Origin: 66-474 sp035249175
GTDB lineage: Bacteria; Pseudomonadota; Gammaproteobacteria; Xanthomonadales; Rhodanobacteraceae
NCBI GenBank assembly: GCA_035249175.1
Contig: DATFGT010000045.1
Span: 1-64,000 of the forward strand
Direction: 5' to 3'
Length of the DNA stretch: 64,000 nt
Shown: positions 34,267 to 43,103 of the stretch, in pieces
Layout of the letters: every line of letters begins with the position of its first letter
How positions within the stretch are numbered: position 1 is the stretch's first letter
Translations under genes and position numbers: made by a program
The notes under the pieces: model-generated
Seen by the model: the letters and a program-made list of their open reading frames with translations, nothing else
Told to the model about the DNA's origin: nothing
Database searches by the model: none

Positions 34267-35028
34267 TCACCGCCGCGTATTGCCCAGCAGCCGCAGCAAT
34301 TCCAGGTACAACCACACCAGCGTCACCATCAGACCGAATGCGCAATACCACTCCATGTACTTGGGTGCGCCGGCGTGGGTGGCGCGGTCGATCAGGTCGA
34401 AATCGAGCACCAGGTTCAATGCCGCGATGCACACCACGAAGATGCTGATCAGCATGCTGAGGGTGCCGCCGCCGAACAGGAACGAGGTATTGACGCCGGT
34501 GAACGCGGACAGTCCCCACGACACCAGGTAAAGCAACAGGATTCCGCCGGTCGCGGCGACCACGCCCATCCGGAATTTCTGGGTGACCTTGATGACGCCG
34601 CTGCGATACAGGAACAGCATCACCACCAGCACGCCGATCGATGCCATGATGGCCTGCAGCACGATGCCATGGTATTGCAACTCGAACAGCGCCGAGATCG
34701 CGCCGAGGAACGTGCCCTCTGCAAGCGCGTACAGAGGCGCCGTCACCGGTGACCAGGTCGGCTTGAACGCGCTTGCAATCGCGAACACCAGGCCGACGAT
34801 CAAGCCGCCCCACAGGAATGGCTGCATCGCCTGCAGCCCGGCGGGAATGCCGCCCGCCGCGGTCGCCAGCATGAAGTGCTGCCACGTCCACGCGCCGGTG
34901 ATCAGCATCAGCACCAGCAGCAGGCCGGCGCGCGCGATCGTGCCATTCACCGTCATCGGCTCGGCGGTGGCCGGCAGGTTCTGGAAGACCTTGTCGCGGA
35001 GGACAGGATTGTTGGTTCGCAGTGCCAT
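34267..35028 (-). CDS. Bax inhibitor-1/YccA-like multi-pass membrane protein
   Basis: This 253-residue protein has seven likely helices after a cytoplasmic N-terminus (MALRTNNPVLRDKVFQNL). Family features are FLGAISALFE, YRSGVIKVTQKFRMGVVAATGG and the C-terminal LVLDFDLIDRATHAGAPKYMEWYCAFGL. Relatives act as pH-sensitive ion leaks or modulate membrane proteases; the role here is unknown. GAGGAA precedes ATG 35028. The open frame upstream to 35208 has no family similarity and is excluded. Confidence 0.87.
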   Translation of the reverse strand: MALRTNNPVLRDKVFQNLPATAEPMTVNGTIARAGLLLVLMLITGAWTWQHFMLATAAGGIPAGLQAMQPFLWGGLIVGLVFAIASAFKPTWSPVTAPLYALAEGTFLGAISALFELQYHGIVLQAIMASIGVLVVMLFLYRSGVIKVTQKFRMGVVAATGGILLLYLVSWGLSAFTGVNTSFLFGGGTLSMLISIFVVCIAALNLVLDFDLIDRATHAGAPKYMEWYCAFGLMVTLVWLYLELLRLLGNTRR

Positions 35029-35134
35029 GGGATTCCTCGTTCGAATGTCTCGATGTCGCCACTCTAGCGGACATGCAACAACGCCGCCAGAAATAGACCA
35101 CCGCGTTGCTTTCTGGTTCCGGCGGCACCGGAAT

Positions 35135-36961
35135 TCAAGCCACGCGGGTGAAACCATCCGCGCTCCACGCCTCGGAACCGACGCCGTGGTGCACGGCGAA
35201 CAAGCCATCCGGGTCGTAACGCTTTTTCACGGCCAGCAGGCGGGGATAATTCGAACCCCAGAACGCGCGTTGCCAGTCCTTCAGGAAATAATCGCTCTCG
35301 GAAACGTAGGAGCCGGCATCGGGAACGATCTTGTAGAGCGCGCGCATCGCGTTCGCGCAAGCCTCGGCATCCTTGCGCGCAGCGGCGAGGTCCGGTTCAT
35401 GGCCGGGAATGCCTGGAAAGGCCGGCGGCTTGATGTCGCCGGTGATCGCGAGCGCGAACGCATCCAGTACCTGCGGGTTGGTCGCGGTGTCGTGCGCGCC
35501 GCCGACCTGTTCCTTCCCTGCACCGGCCAAACCCTTGTTGAAATGCAGACTCAAGCCGTAGTCGCGGGTGAATCCGAACAGTGCATCGACCAGGTCTTGG
35601 CTGCGGTTCGGTTGCAACAAAGTCTTCGGCAACCACACCGACGCGTAACTGGTGATGTATTGCCCGGACTGCTCCGCGTCGCCGGCCCACACGATATTGT
35701 CGATGGGCGCATTCGGCCGTGGATCAGCCACCACCGCGCCTGGAAATTTCCGCAGCATCTCCGGATTCCACATTGCCCGCGCTGGAAATGCCATGACCTG
35801 CAGCGGCGAAGTGATCCGGTAATCCCTTGACCCGGCCTGCACGAAGCCCATGAAAGGTTTCCACGCCGCTTCGGCCTGCGCCTTGTCGAGACCCTGGAAC
35901 ACCATGCTGACGCGGAAATGATTTTTCCTGGCGAAGTGGACCGTTTCGCCCCAGTTCGCGTTGACCAGTGCGCTGCGACTGAACTCGACAAAACGCGCAA
36001 GCAGGCGCCGGTAGGCGTCGTCGGAATCCGACTCGATGGTCACGTTCACAACACCGAAGAAATCCGGCAGCTCATGCGTGCGCAGGGTCAAACGCGTGAT
36101 CACTCCGAAGCTGCCGCCCCCGCCACCCTTCAGTGCCCAGAACAGGTCGGGATCGTTGCAGGCGTTGACGATGCGTACCTCGCCGTCGGCCGTCACGACT
36201 TCGGCTTCCAGCAGATTCCCCGCGGCCGTGCCGTAACGCTTGGACCAACTGCCGAACCCGCCGCTGCTGACAAGCCCTGCGACGCCCACCGTCATGCAGC
36301 CGCCGCCCTGCACGTAGCGCCCGCCCTTCGTCGTGACCGCGTTATAGGTGTGGCCCCAGATCTGCCCCGCACCCACGCTGACCGCCGGTTGTGGCTTGAG
36401 CTTGCCCCCGCAACCCTTGGGCACGAACGCATCGTGCATCGCGATGTCGTCCATGTGATGCGTCCACACCACCAGCGAGTCCGGCGCATCCGAGGTGCCC
36501 TGGTAACTGTGCCCCGCGCCCTTCACCACCAGCCGCAGCTTGTGTTCGCGCGCGAAGTTCACCGCCGCAGCGACGTCGGACGCATTCTTCGCCGCCACCG
36601 CATAGGCGCTGGGTTTGGACGTCCATGCGTCCACCCAACCCGAAGTCTGCGTCAGGTTGGCATGGTCGAGGATGTAGTACGGATTTCGGATCTGCTTGAA
36701 GAAATCGGCGCATGCCGCCCCGGAAGGCTCGGCGCGGCATGCTGCCAGCGGATCGTCGAGCTTCATCAAGCGTCCGCCGACCTGCTTGTTCAAGCCGTCC
36801 CATTCAGCGGTGGAAGGCCAGCCCGGTTCGCCCGGTCGCACGCGCCGCAGGGTTCGCGCGATGGATGCGGCTTTCGCCCATAGGCTCTCGGGAACGCTCG
36901 CCAGCAAGGCGCCGAACAAGGGCGCACCGGCCATCCACTTCAGCAACGCGCGTCGCTTCAT
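35135..36961 (-). CDS. Tat-exported FAD-linked oxidase, berberine-bridge type
   Basis: This 608-residue protein begins with a twin-Arg signal (MKRRALLKWMAGAPLFG). The PCMH-type FAD domain has LVVKGAGHSYQGTS, whose His fits 8-alpha-histidyl FAD attachment. It also has VQGGGCMTVGVAGLVSSGGFG, whose Cys fits the second bond of bicovalent flavoproteins. The tail NYPRLLAVKKRYDPDGLFAVHHG is the berberine-like C-terminal motif. It should oxidise an alcohol or sugar in the periplasm; the substrate is unknown. GGAGGG lies seven bases before ATG 36961. Neighbours give no hint. Confidence 0.86.
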   Translation of the reverse strand: MKRRALLKWMAGAPLFGALLASVPESLWAKAASIARTLRRVRPGEPGWPSTAEWDGLNKQVGGRLMKLDDPLAACRAEPSGAACADFFKQIRNPYYILDHANLTQTSGWVDAWTSKPSAYAVAAKNASDVAAAVNFAREHKLRLVVKGAGHSYQGTSDAPDSLVVWTHHMDDIAMHDAFVPKGCGGKLKPQPAVSVGAGQIWGHTYNAVTTKGGRYVQGGGCMTVGVAGLVSSGGFGSWSKRYGTAAGNLLEAEVVTADGEVRIVNACNDPDLFWALKGGGGGSFGVITRLTLRTHELPDFFGVVNVTIESDSDDAYRRLLARFVEFSRSALVNANWGETVHFARKNHFRVSMVFQGLDKAQAEAAWKPFMGFVQAGSRDYRITSPLQVMAFPARAMWNPEMLRKFPGAVVADPRPNAPIDNIVWAGDAEQSGQYITSYASVWLPKTLLQPNRSQDLVDALFGFTRDYGLSLHFNKGLAGAGKEQVGGAHDTATNPQVLDAFALAITGDIKPPAFPGIPGHEPDLAAARKDAEACANAMRALYKIVPDAGSYVSESDYFLKDWQRAFWGSNYPRLLAVKKRYDPDGLFAVHHGVGSEAWSADGFTRVA

Positions 36962-37047
36962 CGTGCCGCCCTCCGTCACGAAAACGCCGAAGCATACTCC
37001 CGCCGCATCCGTTCGGGGACGCACGAAGCTTGTTCAGGTGACAGCTG

Positions 37048-38310
37048 TCAGGCGTCGCTGCCGGCCGCCGGACCGGCTGATTCCACCGGCCGCACGTCGG
37101 GCAGGAGTATCGCTAGTACGCCCAGCAATGGCAGGAATGCGCAAACCTGGTACACGAACACGATCCCGAAATGGTCGGCGACCACGCCCAACACCGCGGC
37201 GCCGATCCCGCCCAGGCCGAAACTGAAACCGTAGAACAGGCCGGACACCATGCCGATCCGGTGGCTCAGCATGTCCTGCGCGTACACGATGATCGCGGGG
37301 AACGCAGAGGCCAGGATCAAACCGATCACGACGCTCAGCCCCACCGTCCATCCCAGCCCGACGTACGGCAGCGCCAGGGTGAACGGCGCGCAGCCGAGGA
37401 TGGAAAACCAGATCACGCGCCTGCGGCCGATCCGATCGCCCAGTGGTCCGCCGACCAGGGTGCCGAGTGCGACCGCGAACAGGAACACGCCGAGGAGATT
37501 GGCCGCGGTGTGGGTGGACACGCCAAAATGCCGGATCAGGTAGAACTCGTAATAGCTGCTGATGCTGGCGAGGTAAAAAAACTTCGAGAACATCAGCGCC
37601 AGCAGCACGAAGATGGTGTGCGTGACGGTGCGGTGGGAATACAGCGGCTGGTCGTTCGGGGCGCGCCGCGACACCCGCTCGTCGGCATGCTGCTTGTACC
37701 AGCGGCTCACCTGGAGCAACACCACGATCGCCAGCAAGGCCGCAAGGCCGAACCAACCCACGTGCGCGCGGCCGACCCGCAGCACGATCACCGCGGCAAG
37801 CACCGGTCCCAGAGCCTGCCCAAAATTTCCGCCGATCTGGAACAGCGATTGCGCGAGGCCATAGCGCCCGCCCGAAGCCATGCGCGCGACGCGGGACGAT
37901 TCCGGATGAAAGACCGAGGATCCGCAACCGATCAGCGCAACCGAGAGCAGCAGCACTGGATAGGTCGGGGCCGCCGACATCAGCAGCAGGCCGCCGAAGG
38001 TGAAACACATCCCGAGCGGCAGCGAATACGGCAATGGATGCTTGTCGGTGACCAGCCCCACCACCGGCTGCAGCAACGAAGCGGTCAGCTGGAACGTCAG
38101 CGTGATCGCGCCAATCTGGAAAAAGCTGAGGTCGAAGTCACCCTTGAGCAGCGGATAGATCGCTACGATCACCGACTGCATCATGTCGTTCAACATGTGC
38201 GCAAAGCTGACTGCGCCGATCATGCCGAAATGCGTGCGCCGCGGCAGTTTGCGGGCAGGCCGCACCAGGGTCGCACTCGCCTGTATGCGGTTTGCGTCCG
38301 CGATTGTCAC
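37048..38310 (-). CDS. fsr: MFS transporter, fosmidomycin-resistance (Fsr) type
   Basis: This 420-residue protein has twelve helices. HFGMIGAVSFAHMLNDMMQSVIVAIYPLL, FQLTASLLQPVVG and GSSVFHPESSRVA are typical of the Fsr branch of the major facilitator superfamily. The E. coli member exports fosmidomycin. Natural substrates are unknown, so resistance is inference. Start GTG overlaps the E1 fusion stop by four bases, so the two are co-translated. Confidence 0.85.
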   Translation of the reverse strand: MTIADANRIQASATLVRPARKLPRRTHFGMIGAVSFAHMLNDMMQSVIVAIYPLLKGDFDLSFFQIGAITLTFQLTASLLQPVVGLVTDKHPLPYSLPLGMCFTFGGLLLMSAAPTYPVLLLSVALIGCGSSVFHPESSRVARMASGGRYGLAQSLFQIGGNFGQALGPVLAAVIVLRVGRAHVGWFGLAALLAIVVLLQVSRWYKQHADERVSRRAPNDQPLYSHRTVTHTIFVLLALMFSKFFYLASISSYYEFYLIRHFGVSTHTAANLLGVFLFAVALGTLVGGPLGDRIGRRRVIWFSILGCAPFTLALPYVGLGWTVGLSVVIGLILASAFPAIIVYAQDMLSHRIGMVSGLFYGFSFGLGGIGAAVLGVVADHFGIVFVYQVCAFLPLLGVLAILLPDVRPVESAGPAAGSDA

Positions 38311-40574
38311 GCCATCTTGTCCGCAGCGGCCACCACGTCGGCTTCGTTCGGCAGCACCAGCAGCGCCGCATCCGCAAGCGGCGTGTAGGTATCTGCGCCG
38401 ACCACGCGCCGCAGCGGCTTGTCGCCGAGCCCGGCTTCGACGATCGCGGTGATCACGCCTTCGCCCACGCCCGCGCTGCGCCGTCCTTCGTCCAGCACGA
38501 TGATGCGCTTGGCGGTCTTCGCCTGCGCCGCGATGAATTTTTCATTGAGCGGCACCAGCCAGCGCAGATCGACCACCCGCACGTTCCACTTGTGCCGCTT
38601 TTCGATCTCGCGCGCGGCGCGCAGTGCCATCGGCACCCCATTGCCGAAGGTGAAAATCACCACATCATTCGCCTTTGGCTCATACACGCGCCCCTCGCCC
38701 AGCGGCATCGCCTGGTCCGGCGCGGGATAAGCGAACTGCCACTGGCCATCGCCCGGCTGGTACAAATCCTTGGCCATGTACAACGCGATCGGCTCCAGGA
38801 TCGCACATACGCGGCCATCGACCTTGCACAGCGCCGCCAGCGTGCGCAGCATCATGGCGGCATCGTCGCCGCGCGACGGGCAACCGACGACCAATCCCGG
38901 AATGTCGCGCAGCGCGGCGATCGAGTTGTCGTTGTGGAAGTGGCCGCCAAAACCTTTCTGATAACCCAGCGATGCAATCCGCACCAGCAGCGGATTGCGA
39001 TACTGGTCGTTCGAGAAAAACTGCAGCGACGCCGCCTCGCCGCGGATCTGGTCGCAGGCGTTGTGGAAATACGCGAGGTACTGGATTTCGGGCACGGGCA
39101 GCATGCCCATGTTGGCATAACCCTGCGCCAACCCGAGGATCATCGTCTCGTCGAGCAGCGTGTTGAAGACGCGCGCGCCCTTGAATGCCTTGTGCAGTCC
39201 GCGCGTCACCGTGTACACACCACCCTTCTGTGCCACGTCTTCGCCGAACAGCAGCGATTCCGGGTATTTCGCCAGCAGGTCGTGCAGCGCCGCATTGATC
39301 ACCAGCGCGAGATGCCGCGGTGGCAGTTTTTCGGGCAGCTTGTCCTGGCCACCGAACACCTCCACGCGCTTGTCCGCGTAATCCGCACGCGCGGCTTCGG
39401 CGGCCACGGCCTTCGGCGTGTACGGCGCCAGCGGTTTGATCACCGCTTCGAGCGACTTCAGTTTCGGACGATCGTAGGCTTCCTCGGCCGCGGCGAAGCA
39501 GTGCTTGCGGGTGGATTCGTATTGGTCGAACAACGACTGCTTCGTATACACGCCCGATTCCAGCGCGATCGCGGCCGAGCGCAGCAGCGGATCGGTCGCT
39601 TCCAGCGACATCAATTCCTCGAAGCTGCGCCACTCGATTTCGAAATCCGTGCCCGCGTGTCCGGCAAGGCGCGTGGCCTTGAGATGCAGGAACGTCGGGC
39701 GACGCGTGTTGCGGCAATGCTCGACTGCGCGCTGCACCTGCGCGTAGCCTTCGGCCAGATCGAGCCCGTCGGCGAAGAAGTAGTCGAGATCCTTGCGATC
39801 GCGGAAATTGTTGGCGATCCATCCACTCGGCGTCTTCACCGAAATGCCGATGCCGTTGTCCTCGCACACGAACAGCACCGGCGCCGGCAAGCGCTGGTAC
39901 GCCGTCCAGCCCGCGGCGTTGAACGCGGTCTGCGCGGTCGCATGGTTGCTGGAGGCATCGCCGAACGAACAGATCACGATCGAATCGTTCGGAATCGGCA
40001 GCGCATGGCCGATGCGCTGCGCCTGCTCGATCGCGATTGCGGTGCCCAGCGCCTTGGGCAGGTGCGAGGCGATCGTGGACGTCTGCGGCAAAACCCACAG
40101 CGGCTTGGAACCCCACACCTTGTGGCGTCCGCCCGATGCGGGATCTTCGCTGCTCGCCGCGAACGACAACGCCGAATCCGTGACCGGGTCCATGTCCGGC
40201 AACTTGCGGAAGCGCTCGGCCATGAACGCGCCTGAGCGGTAGTGCAGGAACGCGGGGTCGGTATGGCGCGTCAGCCGAGCCACCATCGCATTGCCTTCGT
40301 GCCCCGACGAACCGATGGTGTAGAACACCTTGTTCTGCACGCGCAGCACGCGCGCCATCAAATCCAGATGACGCGAAATCAGTTGCGATTCGAGCAGTTC
40401 GCGGAAATCGCGCGCGCTGCACGCGCTGCCCAGCAGCACCGGCGCATCGTCGCGCGGCATGGTCGCGGGTTCGCCCTGCCACGCCTGCACGAATTCGGTG
40501 AAATTCTGGTCGACGATTTCCGCGCGGTTGAAACCCTTGTGGCGCGCCGGGATGGGAGTCTTGATTGCGGTCAT
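38307..40574 (-). CDS. 2-oxoacid dehydrogenase E1, alpha and beta subunits fused
   Basis: This 755-residue thiamine-diphosphate enzyme carries the alpha part first: YRSGAFMAERF, FGDASSNHATAQTAFNAAGW (TPP-binding) and ENGIGISVKTPSGW-like. The beta part follows (from about 440): LALVINAALHDLL, LLFGEDVAQKGGVYTVT, LDETMILGLAQGYA. A C-terminal transketolase-like domain ends it. It decarboxylates a 2-oxoacid, most like branched-chain type E1, and passes acyl to an E2 not in this window. ATG 40574 begins a clean family N-terminus. It lies ten bases after a GNAT gene and overlaps fsr. Confidence 0.88.
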   Translation of the reverse strand: MTAIKTPIPARHKGFNRAEIVDQNFTEFVQAWQGEPATMPRDDAPVLLGSACSARDFRELLESQLISRHLDLMARVLRVQNKVFYTIGSSGHEGNAMVARLTRHTDPAFLHYRSGAFMAERFRKLPDMDPVTDSALSFAASSEDPASGGRHKVWGSKPLWVLPQTSTIASHLPKALGTAIAIEQAQRIGHALPIPNDSIVICSFGDASSNHATAQTAFNAAGWTAYQRLPAPVLFVCEDNGIGISVKTPSGWIANNFRDRKDLDYFFADGLDLAEGYAQVQRAVEHCRNTRRPTFLHLKATRLAGHAGTDFEIEWRSFEELMSLEATDPLLRSAAIALESGVYTKQSLFDQYESTRKHCFAAAEEAYDRPKLKSLEAVIKPLAPYTPKAVAAEAARADYADKRVEVFGGQDKLPEKLPPRHLALVINAALHDLLAKYPESLLFGEDVAQKGGVYTVTRGLHKAFKGARVFNTLLDETMILGLAQGYANMGMLPVPEIQYLAYFHNACDQIRGEAASLQFFSNDQYRNPLLVRIASLGYQKGFGGHFHNDNSIAALRDIPGLVVGCPSRGDDAAMMLRTLAALCKVDGRVCAILEPIALYMAKDLYQPGDGQWQFAYPAPDQAMPLGEGRVYEPKANDVVIFTFGNGVPMALRAAREIEKRHKWNVRVVDLRWLVPLNEKFIAAQAKTAKRIIVLDEGRRSAGVGEGVITAIVEAGLGDKPLRRVVGADTYTPLADAALLVLPNEADVVAAADKMA

Positions 40575-40584
40575 GTTTGTATGT

Positions 40585-41151
40585 TCAGGCAGCGCGCTCG
40601 GCACGGCGCGCAAACCATTCCTCGCGCGTCTGGCCCCAGATTTCGATCGGATCCTGATCGCGGGGCGCGGGCATGTGGCCAGGACCTTGGAGGGTGGAAC
40701 CCAGCCGTTTGGCGACCGCCTGCGAAGCCGTGTTGGTGGGCGCGATGCAGTGAATGATCTGCGTCCAGCCGAGGTGCGCGAAGGTCCAGTCGATCGCGGC
40801 CGTGGCGGCCTCCGTGGCGTAACCCTTTCCCCACGCTTCACGCGCAAGCGTCCAGCCGATCTCGTCACCGGGCCAGCCTTCAGGGTGCAACGGACCCACG
40901 CGTCCGACCCACCGCCCGGTGCTCTTCTCGATCACGGAGAAAGCATGGAAGCCGAGTACGTGCCATGCACCCACCGCCGCCGTGAAATGGTTCCATGCTT
41001 CGAAACGATCCTTGACCCCGCCGAGGTGCCGCATGACCTCTGCGTCCCGGGCAATCGCAGCCCATGCTTCGAAATCGTCGCCGCAGGGCGGACGCAGGAC
41101 CAGCCGTTCCGTTTCCAGCACGGGTTCCGGCTTCGGCATGGCGTCCGACAT
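40585..41151 (-). CDS. GNAT N-acetyltransferase (RimJ/RimL-like)
   Basis: This 188-residue acetyl-CoA-dependent acetyltransferase has ETERLVLRPPCGDDFEAW at the N-terminus, the acetyl-CoA loop AREAWGKGYATEA and APTNTASQAVAKRLG near the end. These are typical of the RimJ/RimL-type subgroup. The acceptor amine is unknown. ATG 41151 was chosen because the family begins just after it; the upstream open frame to 41307 overlaps another gene. Ten bases separate it from the E1 fusion. Confidence 0.87.
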   Translation of the reverse strand: MSDAMPKPEPVLETERLVLRPPCGDDFEAWAAIARDAEVMRHLGGVKDRFEAWNHFTAAVGAWHVLGFHAFSVIEKSTGRWVGRVGPLHPEGWPGDEIGWTLAREAWGKGYATEAATAAIDWTFAHLGWTQIIHCIAPTNTASQAVAKRLGSTLQGPGHMPAPRDQDPIEIWGQTREEWFARRAERAA

Positions 41152-41158
41152 CAGCAGC

Positions 41159-41596
41159 TCACTTCTGGGCCGAGTGATAGGTGCATTCCGGCTCGGCGCT
41201 CGCGATGTCGGGAATGTTCGGGCTGTAGCAGGTGTACTGCACGCCCTGCTTGCCGTCCTTGCCGGTGACGATTTTCGGCACCAGTTGCACGATGCCGTCA
41301 CTGACACCGACGGCAGGCGTCAGATATACATTGATCACGCCGCCCTTGCTGACCAGGATCGAGCGAATCTCCTGGCTACTCAATTGGTTCGGTGCCGCGA
41401 CGTGCGCCTCGGCATTGCTGGAGGGTGGCGTAGGGTTCGACAGCATCGCATTGGCGACGCCGATCTTCACCAACGCCAGTTTCAGCGAACTCAGTGCGAC
41501 GTGCATTGTGTTGGCGTTGACGGCCGCCGCCGCGCCGCCCGAAGCAAGCATGGCGCCAATCGCAAAACCAGCCAGCCATTTGTTGAGGATTTTCAT
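41159..41596 (-). CDS. Exported protein with pilin-like C-terminal region
   Basis: This 145-residue secreted protein has a signal peptide (MKILNKWLAGFAIGAMLAS, cleavage after AAAA). The C-terminal half has GGVINVYLTPAVG, VQLVPKIVTGKDGKQGVQYTCYS and PECTYHS: a beta-sheet with two Cys that resembles the type IV pilin disulfide loop. The N-terminal prepilin motif (G then FTLIE) is missing, so it is not an ordinary pilin. Function unknown. AGGAG lies about seven bases before ATG 41596. Confidence 0.6.
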   Translation of the reverse strand: MKILNKWLAGFAIGAMLASGGAAAAVNANTMHVALSSLKLALVKIGVANAMLSNPTPPSSNAEAHVAAPNQLSSQEIRSILVSKGGVINVYLTPAVGVSDGIVQLVPKIVTGKDGKQGVQYTCYSPNIPDIASAEPECTYHSAQK

Positions 41597-41634
41597 CCGA
41601 GTCTCCTGATGCATCGAATCTCAACCATTCCTCT

Positions 41635-41743
41635 CGTCATTCCGGGTCGCCCGCGCGCTTTTGGTCGGAACGCGGAGTCCAGCTTTGGTTCCCCGAGCCA
41701 ACCGCACCGGACTCCGGATCGCCTCCGCAGCGTCCGGAATGAC
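41635..41743. repeat. Intergenic inverted-repeat element, copy 2 (109 bp)
   Basis: It begins CGTCATTCCGGG and ends TCCGGAATGAC, between the pilin-like gene and the acyl-CoA dehydrogenase gene. The inner sequence differs from copy 1 apart from short blocks such as TCCGGATCG. Confidence 0.7.
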
Positions 41744-41771
41744 CAAGAAGAATAGTCGTTCGAGATGGCTT

Positions 41772-42944
41772 CTAGAACGCATTTATTCCCGTGAGTTCGC
41801 GCCCGACCACGAGCTGATGCACCGTCTGCGTACCTTCGTACGTCACCACCGATTCCAGGTTCAACGCGTGTCGGATCGCGACGTGTTCGGTCGTGATGCC
41901 GGCGCCGCCGAGAATGTCGCGGCATTCGCGCGCGATATCCAAAGCCATGCGCACATTGTTCCATTTCGCCAGCGAAACCTGGGTCGGGTGCAACTGACCC
42001 GCATCTTTCAGCCGACCCAGGCGCAGTGCCAGCAACTGCGCGGTAGTGATGCGGCGCGCGATGTCGGCCAGTCGCAACTGGATTGCCTGATTGGCGGCCA
42101 GCGGCCGGTTGAACAGCAAGCGCTCCTGGGTGTAATCGAGCACTTCCTTCAGGCACGCCTGCGCGGCGCCGATCGGCCCCCAACTGATGCCGAAGCGCGC
42201 GGAATCGAGACAGCTCAGCGGGCCGCGTAAGCCTTTCACGTTCGGCAGCATCGCGCTCGCCGGCACGCGCACATCGTCGAGAAACAACGCGCTCGTCACC
42301 GACGCGCGCAAGCTCATCTTCTTGTGCACTTCCTGCGCCGCGAAGCCTTTGGTGTTCGTCGGCACCAGGAACCCGCGGATACCGTCGTCGGTCCTGGCCC
42401 ACACCAGAGCGACCTGCGCGAGGTTGCCGTTGGTGATCCACATCTTGGAACCGTTGATCACCCAGTCGCAGCCGTCCTGCTTCGCGACAGTCTTCATGTT
42501 GGCCGGATCGGAACCGCCATGCGGTTCGGTCAGGCCGAAGCAGCCGATCACCTCGCCCGCCGCCATCTTCGGCAGGTATTCGCGCTTCTGCTCCTCGCTG
42601 CCGAACGCGAAGATCGGATACATCACCAAGGATGATTGCACCGAAGCGAAGCTGCGCAGGCCGGAATCGCCGCGCTCCATTTCCTGGCAGATCAGGCCAT
42701 AGCTGACCTGGTTCATGCCGGCGCCGCCGTATTCCTCGGGGATTGTCGCGCCCAACAGGCCGAGGGATGCGATCTCCGGAATCAGTTCGGCGGGAAATCG
42801 CGCCTGGTCGAAGCAATCGCCGATGATCGGCAGCACCTTGTCATCGACGAAGCGCGCCACCGAATCCTGCACCATGCGTTCCTCGTCGGAAAGCAGCGCG
42901 CGGACGTCGTAAAGATCGAGCGGATTCAAGCGTGGGGCAGCCAT
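41772..42944 (-). CDS. gcdH: Glutaryl-CoA dehydrogenase-like acyl-CoA dehydrogenase
   Basis: This 390-residue FAD enzyme would convert glutaryl-CoA to crotonyl-CoA, a late step of lysine and tryptophan breakdown. FGLTEPHGGSDPANMKT is the usual signature, and the catalytic Glu is in NLESVVTYEGTQTVHQLVVG. The motif YEGTQTVHQLVVGRELTG matches the glutaryl-CoA group better than short-chain dehydrogenases. Start ATG 42944 begins LNPLDLYDVRALLSDEE, the family N-terminus. Repeat elements lie on both sides. Another acyl-CoA substrate remains possible. Confidence 0.85.
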   Translation of the reverse strand: MAAPRLNPLDLYDVRALLSDEERMVQDSVARFVDDKVLPIIGDCFDQARFPAELIPEIASLGLLGATIPEEYGGAGMNQVSYGLICQEMERGDSGLRSFASVQSSLVMYPIFAFGSEEQKREYLPKMAAGEVIGCFGLTEPHGGSDPANMKTVAKQDGCDWVINGSKMWITNGNLAQVALVWARTDDGIRGFLVPTNTKGFAAQEVHKKMSLRASVTSALFLDDVRVPASAMLPNVKGLRGPLSCLDSARFGISWGPIGAAQACLKEVLDYTQERLLFNRPLAANQAIQLRLADIARRITTAQLLALRLGRLKDAGQLHPTQVSLAKWNNVRMALDIARECRDILGGAGITTEHVAIRHALNLESVVTYEGTQTVHQLVVGRELTGINAF

Positions 42945-43023
42945 GGGGGGTCCGGGTTCGTGACAAGCCACTCATTGTAACGGGACTCGAAACCCGGATT
43001 CCGAAAGGGCGCAACAAATACTT

Positions 43024-43092
43024 CGTCATTCCGGGGGCGTCCACGGCTTCACTGTGGACGCCAGTGGAGCCGGCGATCGCCCCGGAATGACG
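43024..43092. repeat. Intergenic inverted-repeat element, copy 3 (69 bp)
   Basis: It begins CGTCATTCCGG and ends CCGGAATGACG. The inner hairpin GCGTCCAC / GTGGACGC has a nine-base loop. It lies between the acyl-CoA dehydrogenase start and the 5'-nucleotidase end. Confidence 0.75.
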
Positions 43093-43103
43093 ACAAGATG
43101 GTT

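Noticed and set aside
38292..40235. 647-codon plus-strand open frame
   Set aside because: Antisense shadow of the E1 fusion, with His/Arg/Gln-rich composition and no motif.
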